DNA of 64,000 nt, taken from contig NZ_LMJA01000031.1 of NCBI RefSeq assembly GCF_001428895.1, positions 680,324-744,323 of the forward strand. The letters run 5' to 3'. The translations under genes and the position numbers were made by a program. This document shows positions 1-8,061 of the stretch, in pieces. A model generated the notes under the pieces. That model saw only the letters and a program-made list of their open reading frames with translations, searched no databases and was not told where the DNA came from. The number at the start of each line of letters is the position of its first letter. The stretch's first letter is position 1. This stretch comes from Mycobacterium sp. Root265 (GTDB lineage: Bacteria; Actinomycetota; Actinomycetes; Mycobacteriales; Mycobacteriaceae).

Positions 1-552
1 CGGTTCCCGGTGGTGGCTGACCGGCCCGGCACAGCTGCGGGCGACGATCTCGACCTGGGCCGGGCTCAGGGGTGGCTCGGCCGAGGCCATCGGGGTGGCG
101 TCGTCGACGACCGCCAGCACCGGCACCCCGGACTCGACCAGCGCGCGCTGATAGGACACCTCACTGCCGAAGTGCAGTGCGCCCGCGCGTTCGACGAGGC
201 GAGTGATCAGCAGCTGCGGCCGCAGCCGGTCGGCCAACAGAGCCGGCCACGCCGAGAACCGCGCCGGAACGAATCGTGTTGTGGCACTGTGCATCAACGC
301 CCGTGCTCCGGCGCCGGGCATCAGCACGACCAGCTCGTCGAAGGCCTTCGCGTCCAGACCGTCGGCGGGTTCGGGCAGCCAACCGACGACCAGCCGGATC
401 CCCCCGATCTCGGCTGCCGCACTGCACAGCGCCTCGCATACCGAGGTGCCATCGGGCAGTCGTCCCGGTACCCCGACCCCGTCGCCGAGGGCCACCGTCA
501 TCCCCGGGCGCAGCCTCGCCCGGAACACCTGCGCCAGAGTCAAGGTGGTCAA
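1..552 (-). CDS. Acetyl-CoA hydrolase/transferase-like protein (partial, 3' end outside window)
   Basis: The reading frame stays open to the window edge, so only the N-terminal 184 codons are present. The sequence begins with a segment containing LRPGMTVALGDGVG and continues with SAAAEIGGIRLVVGWLPEP and FGSEVSYQRALVESG, which resemble the acetyl-CoA hydrolase / 4-hydroxybutyrate CoA-transferase family. Such enzymes hydrolyse acyl-CoA or move CoA between acids in the cytosol. The start is a TTG overlapping the TGA of the upstream acyl-CoA dehydrogenase (ATTGA), so the two are translationally coupled. Downstream of two FadE-like proteins it probably works on a CoA intermediate of the same degradation pathway. 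The family call is moderately sure; the substrate is unknown. Confidence 0.65.
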   Translation of the reverse strand, partial: MTTLTLAQVFRARLRPGMTVALGDGVGVPGRLPDGTSVCEALCSAAAEIGGIRLVVGWLPEPADGLDAKAFDELVVLMPGAGARALMHSATTRFVPARFSAWPALLADRLRPQLLITRLVERAGALHFGSEVSYQRALVESGVPVLAVVDDATPMASAEPPLSPAQVEIVARSCAGPVSHHREP

Positions 553-1691
553 TGCGGTTCCCGGGGCAGCTTCAGAAGCCGCTCGGCAAGAATGTTGCGC
601 TGAATCTCGCTGGTGCCGCCCAGTATCGTCTGGGCACGCCCGACGAGCATGTGCCGCACCAGTTCATCGAGCTCTGGATCGACACATGCATCGATGCCAA
701 GCGCATCGGTGGCCAGGTCGGACAGGTCGCGATCGGTCTCGGAGGCAACCAGTTTGAGCACCGAGAACTCCGGTGAGGTGACATCTCCGCCAGCCACGGC
801 TCGTTGCCAGGTGTGGCGCAACAGCCACGTCCTGGCCCACAGCCTCGTCAACGCCCGGCCCAGCACCGGGTCCAGCACACCGCGGCTACGCGCCGCCGCG
901 ACCAGGGCGTCATGGCGGCGGAACATCGCCACCGCATGGGTGCCCAGGGTCAGCCGCTCCCGCCCGAGCATCGCCAGCGCCAGTTCCCAGCCCTGACCCA
1001 CCCGGCCTACCAGGGCGTCCCCCGGGATTTCGACACCATCGAGGAATACCTCGTTGAACTTCGATTCCCCGTCGATCTGACGCAGCGGGCGCACCGTGAT
1101 GCCCGGTGTCCGCATCTCGACGATGAACATCGACAGTCCACCATGCTTATCGGATCCCGTGCGGGCCAGTAGAATTCCGAAATCCGCGTCCGCAGCACCG
1201 GAGCTCCACACCTTTTGCCCGTCGACCAGCCAGCCCGTCTCGGTGGGCTGAGCGCGGGTGCGCAACGATGCCAGATCAGAACCCGCCTCGGGCTCGGAGA
1301 ACAGTTGGCACCAGATATGCCCGCCGGTCCGGATGGGTTCGAGGTGTCGTGCCTTCTGCGCATCGCTGCCGTAGCGGATGAGCACCGGCCCGACCAGATC
1401 GGGCCCGAAGAGGCTGAACTGCCGGGGAACCTCGGCGTGCGCGCATTCCTCGGCGAACATCGCCTGGAATGCCACCGACGCGTCCCGCCCGCCGTGCTCG
1501 GTCGGCCAGTGCAGGCAGGTGTAGCCGTGCTGGGCCAGGAAGCGGTGCCACGCCGAACCCGGCTCGACATCGGCCGCGGTGGGCGTGGGCCCGTAGTTGC
1601 GCAGTCCTGCCGGTTTGGGCGCACCGGCCAGGAAGGCGCGCAGTTCTGCACGGGTGAGGGTCGGGGAAGCGGTGTCGAGATCGCCCGTCAC
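549..1691 (-). CDS. Acyl-CoA dehydrogenase (FadE-like)
   Basis: A 380-residue acyl-CoA dehydrogenase, normal length for the family, oxidising an acyl-CoA to the 2-enoyl-CoA with FAD. Visible signatures are WPTEHGGRDASV near the N terminus, the FAD-binding stretch containing CQLFSEPEAGSDLASL, and the C-terminal helix ILGGTSEIQRNILAERLL. The start is taken as the GTG at 1691, which overlaps the stop of the upstream gene as GTGA; the longer in-frame extension reads as low-complexity Arg/Gly and is antisense-like, so it is rejected. With the adjacent second dehydrogenase it forms a tandem fadE pair; in mycobacteria such pairs often make hetero-oligomers for steroid or branched acyl-CoA side chains, which is an inference here. 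Confidence 0.88.
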   Translation of the reverse strand: MTGDLDTASPTLTRAELRAFLAGAPKPAGLRNYGPTPTAADVEPGSAWHRFLAQHGYTCLHWPTEHGGRDASVAFQAMFAEECAHAEVPRQFSLFGPDLVGPVLIRYGSDAQKARHLEPIRTGGHIWCQLFSEPEAGSDLASLRTRAQPTETGWLVDGQKVWSSGAADADFGILLARTGSDKHGGLSMFIVEMRTPGITVRPLRQIDGESKFNEVFLDGVEIPGDALVGRVGQGWELALAMLGRERLTLGTHAVAMFRRHDALVAAARSRGVLDPVLGRALTRLWARTWLLRHTWQRAVAGGDVTSPEFSVLKLVASETDRDLSDLATDALGIDACVDPELDELVRHMLVGRAQTILGGTSEIQRNILAERLLKLPREPH

Positions 1692-2818
1692 GATGCCACC
1701 CCGATCAGCGCGGCTGATCGCTCCAGCACGGTCCAGTGGGCCGCCGGTGACCCGAACAACACCTCGTCGGTGCGGGCCCGTTTGACGTACAGACCCACGG
1801 CATGCTCCCAGGTGAAGCCGATGCCACCGTGAATCTGCAGGTTGGCGTGCGCTGCTCCGCGCAGGCTTTCCGAGCACACCGCTTTGGCCATGCTGACCAG
1901 CCAGGGCGCGTCGGGGTCGGCGGCCTCGACGGCTTCGACCGCAGCCAATGACGCCGACCGTGCCATCTCCAGCTCCACCAGCATGTCCGCGCACCTGTGT
2001 TTGATGACCTGGAAGGAACCGATCGGCCGGTCGAACTGTCTGCGCACCCTGGCGTATTCGACCGCCATCTCCAGAACCCGCTCGGCGGCGCCCACCTGCT
2101 CGGCGGTCAGGACAGCGAGGGCGTACCGCAGGCTATCGGCGACGATCTCCTCTGCCGGGCGATCAGCAGGCAGGCACCTGGCCGCCGCGCCGTCCAGGGC
2201 AACCGTCGCCATCGGCCGGGTCGCATCCAGTACGGGTTCGACAGTGATCGTGACACCGGACTGATCGCGGTCGACGAGGTACAGCTGCGGGCGACCGTTC
2301 TGCGTGGCGAGAACCACGATGTGCTCGGCGCCCGCCGCGCCCAGGACGTGGCGTACCGCCCCCGAGAGCCGGCACTGTCCAGCGTCGTCGGACGACACAG
2401 GTAATTCGGCCTCCTCGACGCCGCCGTCCTTGGTGGGCACGGCCGCCGCGGCGGTGCTCTCGCCGGCAGCCAGGCCCTCCACGAGGTCAATGGCCCCGTC
2501 GGTCGCGGTGAGCAGGCGGGTGGCCAGAATGGCCGAGGACAGGAAGGGCACCGGCGCCAGTGCCCGCCCGACCTCGTGAGCGATCACGGCATGCGCCGCA
2601 ATCGGGCAATCATCGGTCTGGCCACCGTCAGCAATATCGATCGCGGCTACGCCGACCTGGCCGCACAGGACTTCCCAGAGCTGACGGTCGAAACCGCGAT
2701 CGCCCACGGGTCCCTCGTAGGCGACGGCGCGCAGTCGGTGCTCGGGCAGCAGGCGCGTACACGCAGCACGGACCGAAGAGCTGAGCGTCGCTCGTTCTTC
2801 ATCGGAAAGCGGAGTCAT
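1688..2818 (-). CDS. Acyl-CoA dehydrogenase (FadE-like), second of a tandem pair
   Basis: A 376-residue acyl-CoA dehydrogenase family protein. The C-terminal half holds RVLEMAVEYARVRRQFDRPIG, the QVIKHRCADM helix and HANLQIHGGIGFTWEH, all typical of FadE proteins. The N-terminal half is divergent, as is usual for the partner subunit of heteromeric acyl-CoA dehydrogenases. It is the first gene of a three-gene operon continuing into 549-1691 and the acetyl-CoA hydrolase-like gene with 4-bp overlaps. An inverted repeat (AATATC-N6-GATATT) lies directly before the ATG, and an IclR regulator gene lies just upstream, so IclR control is likely. The true acyl-CoA substrate cannot be told from sequence. 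Confidence 0.86.
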   Translation of the reverse strand: MTPLSDEERATLSSSVRAACTRLLPEHRLRAVAYEGPVGDRGFDRQLWEVLCGQVGVAAIDIADGGQTDDCPIAAHAVIAHEVGRALAPVPFLSSAILATRLLTATDGAIDLVEGLAAGESTAAAAVPTKDGGVEEAELPVSSDDAGQCRLSGAVRHVLGAAGAEHIVVLATQNGRPQLYLVDRDQSGVTITVEPVLDATRPMATVALDGAAARCLPADRPAEEIVADSLRYALAVLTAEQVGAAERVLEMAVEYARVRRQFDRPIGSFQVIKHRCADMLVELEMARSASLAAVEAVEAADPDAPWLVSMAKAVCSESLRGAAHANLQIHGGIGFTWEHAVGLYVKRARTDEVLFGSPAAHWTVLERSAALIGVAS

Positions 2819-2820
2819 AG

Positions 2821-2838
2821 AATATCTTTCGCGATATT
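2821..2838. promoter_or_regulatory. Inverted repeat before the fadE operon, candidate IclR operator
   Basis: AATATC-TTTCGC-GATATT is a perfect 6-bp inverted repeat with a 6-bp spacer. It sits only 2 bp upstream of the ATG at 2818 (minus strand), in the 118-bp gap between the fadE operon and the IclR gene. AT-rich palindromes of this size are common IclR-family operators, but binding is inferred. Confidence 0.4.
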
Positions 2839-2936
2839 TGTGAGATGCACAGAGGTTCGACAGCCTCAGTTATACCGCCGGTCGGCGGCCGGCAAAAGGT
2901 TCGACGGGGGTACGGAAGGCACCCCTCAAGCATGCG

Positions 2937-3707
2937 CTAAGCGACGACCCGGGTACGGGTTAACTTATTGTGCAACAACAGCTTCGAGATCTTCGTCGCC
3001 GCCGCGAGCAGGTGCTCCTCAATCTCGTCCTGGGCGCGCACCGAACGGCCCGAACGGGTGGCAAGCCCCAGCGCGGCGGGCATGCTCGCATCGGCCAGCG
3101 GTGCAGCAAGACAGGTGACCCCGTAGCGGAACTCCTGGTCACTGATCGACAACGGGCGGGCCACCAAATGAGGCCCAAGCCGCGAGCTGGTCTCGATGGT
3201 GTGACATGTGTAGCTGCGCAACGGATGTTGGGTCAGATACGTTTCACGCTGGGCCGTTCCGGCGTGCGCCAAGATGCTCTTACCGATCGCGGTGGCATGG
3301 CCGGGAAGGTGCACTCCCGGCCAACAGTCGATTTGCGGGGCCGCCGGATGTTCGGCCATGCTCCAGACTTCGACTTCGCCGTGTAGCAGGCCACCGATCA
3401 TGACATGCGATCGCGTGGCGGCCGCCAGACGCGCCATCGCTTCGCGAACCAGCCGATAATCCCGAGCACGGCCTTCCAATTCTGCGACACTGGCGAACTG
3501 CGAACCCAGCACGTACCGACCATCCCGCGTGCGGGCAAGATATCCCTCGTATACCAGGGTCTGCGCCAGACGATAGACCGTGGCCACCACGATCCCGGTT
3601 GAGTCACTGAGGGATTTGGCCGTCACGGGACCCCGCTCGGCCACGATGTCGACGAGCCTCATCCCCCGCTGCAAGCTCTGGATCAGGGTCGGGGCCGACG
3701 CATCCAC
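2937..3707 (-). CDS. IclR-family transcriptional regulator
   Basis: A 256-residue IclR regulator, full length. The N-terminal winged helix-turn-helix begins SLQRGMRLVDIVAERGPVTAKSL and includes TGIVVATVYRLAQTLVYEGYL; the C-terminal effector domain shows PGHATAIGKSILAHAG and the RYGVTCLAAPLAD strand. The GTG at 3707 is chosen because it follows the stop of the upstream mini-gene by 4 bp and gives a normal N terminus; a longer in-frame extension is Arg/Trp-rich and unlike the family. It probably controls the adjacent fadE operon, and possibly the mce operon behind it. The effector is unknown. Confidence 0.85.
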   Translation of the reverse strand: MDASAPTLIQSLQRGMRLVDIVAERGPVTAKSLSDSTGIVVATVYRLAQTLVYEGYLARTRDGRYVLGSQFASVAELEGRARDYRLVREAMARLAAATRSHVMIGGLLHGEVEVWSMAEHPAAPQIDCWPGVHLPGHATAIGKSILAHAGTAQRETYLTQHPLRSYTCHTIETSSRLGPHLVARPLSISDQEFRYGVTCLAAPLADASMPAALGLATRSGRSVRAQDEIEEHLLAAATKISKLLLHNKLTRTRVVA

Positions 3708-3711
3708 GGGA

Positions 3712-4041
3712 TCAGCCCGCCTCGTTGACGGAGGCCAACGACCGCGACTCCGCAGGGGCCGTGGCGAAACCGGTCCAGTCCAACCGCCCACCCAGCACAT
3801 AGGAGCCGTCGTCCAACCGGATCAGATAGCCGTCGTGGACCAGCGTTCGCAACAGGTGGTAGGCCGTCGGAAGGGGAACCCCTACCTGACGTGCGACGGG
3901 CTTTGCGTGCAGCGGACCGTGCGCGGCCACCACGTTGATGATGCGCAGACCGCGCTGCAGTGATCGAATCATGGTCTGCTCTGCGCCTACCACCGCACCT
4001 CCCAAGCTCAAGGCCGAGTGAATGATGTCCGTACGCAGCAA
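3712..4041 (-). CDS. IclR HTH-only protein (no effector domain)
   Basis: A short protein of up to 109 residues that is only an IclR-type winged helix: IRSLQRGLRIINVVAAHGPL, then VGVPLPTAYHLLRTLVHDGYL and DDGSYVLGGRL, then a stop after about 35 further residues. It aligns with the first 75 residues of the full IclR protein encoded 4 bp downstream but has no ligand domain. The start is uncertain: the ATG at 3972 (MIRSLQRG) would give a tidy 86-residue HTH, whereas the longest frame begins at 4041. It is either a truncated duplicate or a deliberate accessory DNA-binding subunit. The frame is intact, which favours expression. Confidence 0.6.
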   Translation of the reverse strand: MLRTDIIHSALSLGGAVVGAEQTMIRSLQRGLRIINVVAAHGPLHAKPVARQVGVPLPTAYHLLRTLVHDGYLIRLDDGSYVLGGRLDWTGFATAPAESRSLASVNEAG

Positions 4042-4149
4042 ACCCTAGGCATCCACCGACCGCCGGAACAAGGGATAGCTCGTTGCTAGCATTGCCGCTA
4101 ACACCGACGAAGACGGTTTTCAGCGTCCATTGTGTCGTCCGATATGTGG

Positions 4150-5652
4150 TCAGCCTTCGGCGGCCAGCATCGACTGCCAGGTCTGCTCGGGACGGTGTTC
4201 GGCGAGATTGGTCAGTGCGTAGACGTTGCCGTCGGGGCCCACATAGGATCCGTCAGCCGGATTGTAGGACGCGAATGCTATTGGGACATCGTCAGTTTGG
4301 CTCGTCGCGGGCGGCGTCAGAGAGGCTGGCGCGGCCTGGGGTGTTGATTCCGGTGGCGTAGCCGGTGCCGGTGCGGCGGTGTCGACCTGCGGGATTCCCT
4401 GACCCGACATGGTGGCGTTGGGGTCTCCCTTCCAGTTGAACCCGTCGTTGAGCGGGACATACTCTTCGTCGCTGTTGCACATCCGTGCCGTCGGTGCGCG
4501 TTTGCCCGGCTTGTTGACACACGGGAGGTTGCGCGCGCCACGCACATTGAAGGGGGAATCCTGTGGCACCCGGCAGTACAGATCACCGGCGGGCCGGTCC
4601 GGATAGTCCTCGAACGCCGGTGAACGTTGTTGGCTGGGTGGAAGAAAGCCGGTCAGGCAGGGCGGTGGCACGTTCAGGTTCAGATCGAAGGTGACAAACG
4701 GTCCCTTGTAGGCGCTCATCACTCCCATACCGGGCACCAGCGAACTGCCCAAAACGGCAATGGCCTGGGGAACCAGCACCAGGACCTGCCGCACTCCGGC
4801 CTGGTAGGTGACAGCCAGCTCGGCCACCCCGGCGAGGTTGGCGAGCATGATCGGCAAGGACGGCTGCAGCCGCTCGAACAATTGGCGAACTTCCCCCGCC
4901 GTCGCGGCACCGTCCCCGATCAGCCTGCGTACCGCGGTGTCCCGCTGGGCCAGCTGACCGGTGATCCCGGCCAACTGCGACGCCCAGGCTCTGATCTCGC
5001 CGGCGGTGTCACTCTGGGTGTCCAGCACGGGGGCCGATTCGTCGATCAGGGTGGTGAGCGCCCGCAGATCCGCCTTGGCGCCAGAGGCCAACTTCGTGGA
5101 TGCCCGGACCAGCCGGGCCAAGTCCGGTCCCAGACCGCCGAACGCGGTCGCACTCTCATCGATGACGGTACGAAGGTTGTCCGCGGGAATGGCGCTCAAG
5201 CCGCGGTTGGTCTCGTCGAGAATGGTATCGATGTCGACGGGCACTCCAGTGCGGTCGATACCGATGACGTCGCCATCACGCAACGCGACGCCGCGCGCAT
5301 CGGCGAGCGGGGTGAGTTCGACGTACTGTTCGCCGATCGCCGACCGGCTGTGTACGCGTGCGGTCACCTCGGCGGGGATCGACACATCGGAGTTCAGTGA
5401 CAGGTCGGCTTCGATACCGGTGTCGGTCATCCGCACGTCGACCACCCGCCCCACCCCCAGCCCCCGGTAGGTGACATTGCCCGACGGATACAGTCCGCCT
5501 GTGCTGGGCAGGGCGATGGTGACTCGGTACTGGCCGATGCCGAAGACCCGGGCCGGCACCTCCATGAATCCGATGCTCATCACCAATGCCGCCACCAGCG
5601 ACACCACGGCAAACACGGCGAGCTGCACCCTGATCCGTTTGTTCAGTCTCAT
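4150..5652 (-). CDS. mceF: MceF-like Mce/MlaD protein
   Basis: The last gene of the mce operon, 500 residues. An N-terminal signal-anchor (RVQLAVFAVVSLVAALVMSIGFM) is followed by the MlaD/Mce domain (YRVTIALPSTGGLYPSGNVTYRGLGVGRV), a long helical region and a Pro/Thr/Ala-rich C-terminal tail. Mce proteins assemble as heterohexamers that shuttle lipids across the mycobacterial periplasm to a YrbE permease. Position F and the domain order support the letter. It follows mceE by 1 bp. Substrate (fatty acid, sterol or other lipid) is not readable from sequence; the neighbouring acyl-CoA dehydrogenases fit a lipid that enters beta-oxidation. Confidence 0.9.
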   Translation of the reverse strand: MRLNKRIRVQLAVFAVVSLVAALVMSIGFMEVPARVFGIGQYRVTIALPSTGGLYPSGNVTYRGLGVGRVVDVRMTDTGIEADLSLNSDVSIPAEVTARVHSRSAIGEQYVELTPLADARGVALRDGDVIGIDRTGVPVDIDTILDETNRGLSAIPADNLRTVIDESATAFGGLGPDLARLVRASTKLASGAKADLRALTTLIDESAPVLDTQSDTAGEIRAWASQLAGITGQLAQRDTAVRRLIGDGAATAGEVRQLFERLQPSLPIMLANLAGVAELAVTYQAGVRQVLVLVPQAIAVLGSSLVPGMGVMSAYKGPFVTFDLNLNVPPPCLTGFLPPSQQRSPAFEDYPDRPAGDLYCRVPQDSPFNVRGARNLPCVNKPGKRAPTARMCNSDEEYVPLNDGFNWKGDPNATMSGQGIPQVDTAAPAPATPPESTPQAAPASLTPPATSQTDDVPIAFASYNPADGSYVGPDGNVYALTNLAEHRPEQTWQSMLAAEG

Positions 5653-5653
5653 C

Positions 5654-6787
5654 TCAACGTCCCTGGTCGGCGATATACGGTGCGCTCAAGGGGTTTCCAC
5701 CGGTATACGGGCTGGGCATCTGCCCGATCGTGCGACCCCATTGCATTTCCAGTTCGGTCAGGCTGCCTTCGAATCTGGTCCCGGTGAGAAAGCCCGCGTC
5801 GAGCCGGCTCAGGGTGAGATCGAAGACTCCGGTGAGGTTGACGTAATCACCGCGGAAATAGTTGCCGATGTTCTCCTTGACGAACGGGAAGGTCGTCAGG
5901 TAGCTCAGCGAGGTCACCATCGCCGGACCCGCATTGGCCAGGGACTCCAATACCGGACCGAGATCGTTGAGCTCGGTGATGAGGTCCTCCTTGGTCTTGC
6001 TCACCGTCTCGGCGGTGAGCGCACCGAACTGACCGAGCTTGTCCAGTGCCAGTGCCAGCTCGCTACGGCGATCCGCCAGCACCTGCAGCGCTCTGGGAAT
6101 CGTGTCGAGGGCCCGGTCGAGGACCGGTGTCCGTGCCGCGAACTGTGCGACGAGCCGGTTGACACTGTCGGCGGCGTCGATGATGTCCCGGGTCTGGTTC
6201 TCGACATCGGCGACGAATACGTCGACCTGTTCGACGAGGCTGCCCAGGTCACCCGCTCGGCCGTCGAAAGCGGTACTCAACGATTGGGTGATGTCGTGGA
6301 CCTGGCCGAGGCCGCCACCGTTGAGCACCAACGACAGTGCAGCAAGGGTCTGCTCGGTGGTCGGGTAGCTCCCGCCCGCGGACAGCGGAATCAACGAGCC
6401 CTCGTGCAGGCGTCCCTCGGCGGCGACGGCGACCGGCGCGGCCAGTTCGACGTGCAGTGAGCCCAGCAGGCTGGTCTGGCCTATCGTCGCGGTGGAGTTT
6501 GCCGGCAGGTCGACATCAGCGTTGAGTCGCATCGTCAGCAACGCGTGCCAACCTTGGCGCTCGATCGCGGTGACGGCCCCGACCGTGACATCGCCGACTC
6601 GTACGCGCGAATTTTGTTGGATGTTACCGACATCGGGGAGTTGGGCGGTGATGGTGTAAGCCCCCGGTCCGCTCCCCTCGGTACCGGGCAGCGGCAGCGA
6701 GTTCGCACCTTGCCAGCCGCACCCGGCCGTCAGCGACACTGTCGCCACCAGTCCTGCCAGGATGGACCTTCCGTGTCGGCGGTTCAT
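5654..6787 (-). CDS. mceE: MceE-like Mce-family lipoprotein (LprK/LprN type)
   Basis: A 377-residue Mce protein and the lipoprotein of the set. The N terminus has Arg residues, a hydrophobic stretch and the lipobox LTAGC (Cys about residue 23), so it should be lipid-anchored. The Mce domain follows (GAYTITAQLPDVGNIQQNSRV and VRVGDVTVGAV), then the helical segment with the LPL-type repeats common to E subunits. Its ATG overlaps the mceD stop by 4 bp. A lipoprotein in fifth place is the hallmark of mycobacterial mce operons and confirms the gene order. Confidence 0.92.
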   Translation of the reverse strand: MNRRHGRSILAGLVATVSLTAGCGWQGANSLPLPGTEGSGPGAYTITAQLPDVGNIQQNSRVRVGDVTVGAVTAIERQGWHALLTMRLNADVDLPANSTATIGQTSLLGSLHVELAAPVAVAAEGRLHEGSLIPLSAGGSYPTTEQTLAALSLVLNGGGLGQVHDITQSLSTAFDGRAGDLGSLVEQVDVFVADVENQTRDIIDAADSVNRLVAQFAARTPVLDRALDTIPRALQVLADRRSELALALDKLGQFGALTAETVSKTKEDLITELNDLGPVLESLANAGPAMVTSLSYLTTFPFVKENIGNYFRGDYVNLTGVFDLTLSRLDAGFLTGTRFEGSLTELEMQWGRTIGQMPSPYTGGNPLSAPYIADQGR

Positions 6788-8061
6788 GAGCCCGGCCCCG
6801 GCGGTATCAACATGTCGTGCAGATCCTGCGGTGCCTGCTCGGCGGGTAACGGCGCCGGAGCGGGATCTGCAGCCGGCGTCGTTGGCGGGGGCACATAGTC
6901 CGGGCGCATCCAGTCCTCGCTGTAGGTGATCTCGTTCGGGCGGGCATAGGCGCCGACGACCGGGTTCACGCCCAGCGGCGGGAAGTTCATCTGCCGGTTC
7001 TTCACAATCGGCGCCAGATACTGAACACAGAGCTTGGCCGACTGTTCGGCATTCAGCCGGGACGCGGCTTGGATGGCACCACAGAGGAATTGGATGGGAT
7101 TGGCAAAGTTGTTGAGACTGAACGCACCAGCGAAACCGCCGATGGCGGGCGGATAGATATTGACGAAGTTGGCCAGTTCGGTCGGTGCGACGTGCAGCGT
7201 CTGCTCCAGGTCATCGTGGCTCTCCTGCAGCGCGGTGCTGATCGAGGCCAGCTTGTCTGCCGTCACCCCTATCGTCTCGCGATTGTCCGCGGTGAAGCTC
7301 GTCACTTCACCGACGACCGCACTGAGCTCGTCGATGGCCGTTCCGATCTCCTGGGGCTGGTTGTCGAGCAGCTCCGTGGTGGCGGCCAGGTTGCGGTTCA
7401 GCTGGCGCATCACGTCCTTGCTGTCCTGCAGCGCCGACACCACCAGCGCCAGGTTGCGGGCCGTCGCGAAGATATCCTCGCTGTGATCGCCGAGTGCGGA
7501 CATGGTCGTCGAGAGGCGCTTGATCGCCGTGTGGATGTTGTCTCCTTGCCCGCGCAGATTGTCCGCCGCCGCGTTCACGTAGGCGCCGAGCGTGCTCACC
7601 CCACCCGGCTCGGTGGGCTGTAGCGCCTCGGCCAACTTGCCCAACTGCTCACGCAGGTCATCCCATTCGACCGGGACCGCGGTACGGTCGATCGGTATCA
7701 CGGCGTCTTCGGCCAGTTCCGGTCCGCCGGTGTACGCTGGGACGAGCTGCACCGCCCGGGCCGAGATCAGCGAGGGCGACAGGATCACCGCCTTGGCATC
7801 GGCAGGCACCTGGTAGCTGTCATCGACCCACATGGTGATCTGCACCCGGTCGGGTTGCGCCTCTATCGTCGCGATCTCACCGACGCGCACCCCGAGGATC
7901 CGCACATCGTCACCCGGGAAGATGCCGGTGCTGTTGGCGAAAAAGGCGGTGATGTGCGTGCGCCCGGCCGATTCCCAGAACCGCAGCGCGGCAGCGCCAC
8001 AGGCCAGTACGGCCACCAGTCCGATGACCGCGGCCAGCCGCCCGGCCTTGGATGTCCTCAT
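6784..8061 (-). CDS. mceD: MceD-like Mce/MlaD protein
   Basis: A 425-residue Mce subunit. One signal-anchor near the N terminus (LAAVIGLVAVLACGAAAL), Mce domain containing TAFFANSTGIFPGDDVRILGVRVGEI, a helical needle region with repeated coiled-coil-like segments, and a short Pro/Ala-rich tail. It overlaps mceC by 4 bp (ATGA) and mceE by 4 bp, showing a tightly coupled polycistron. Role: component of the Mce hexamer that forms the lipid channel outside the inner membrane. Confidence 0.9.
   Translation of the reverse strand: MRTSKAGRLAAVIGLVAVLACGAAALRFWESAGRTHITAFFANSTGIFPGDDVRILGVRVGEIATIEAQPDRVQITMWVDDSYQVPADAKAVILSPSLISARAVQLVPAYTGGPELAEDAVIPIDRTAVPVEWDDLREQLGKLAEALQPTEPGGVSTLGAYVNAAADNLRGQGDNIHTAIKRLSTTMSALGDHSEDIFATARNLALVVSALQDSKDVMRQLNRNLAATTELLDNQPQEIGTAIDELSAVVGEVTSFTADNRETIGVTADKLASISTALQESHDDLEQTLHVAPTELANFVNIYPPAIGGFAGAFSLNNFANPIQFLCGAIQAASRLNAEQSAKLCVQYLAPIVKNRQMNFPPLGVNPVVGAYARPNEITYSEDWMRPDYVPPPTTPAADPAPAPLPAEQAPQDLHDMLIPPGPGS

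Noticed and set aside
1692-1994. N-terminal extension of the acyl-CoA dehydrogenase at 549-1691
   Set aside because: The extra 101 residues overlap the upstream dehydrogenase in another frame and are unlike the family; the GTG at 1691 gives a normal start.
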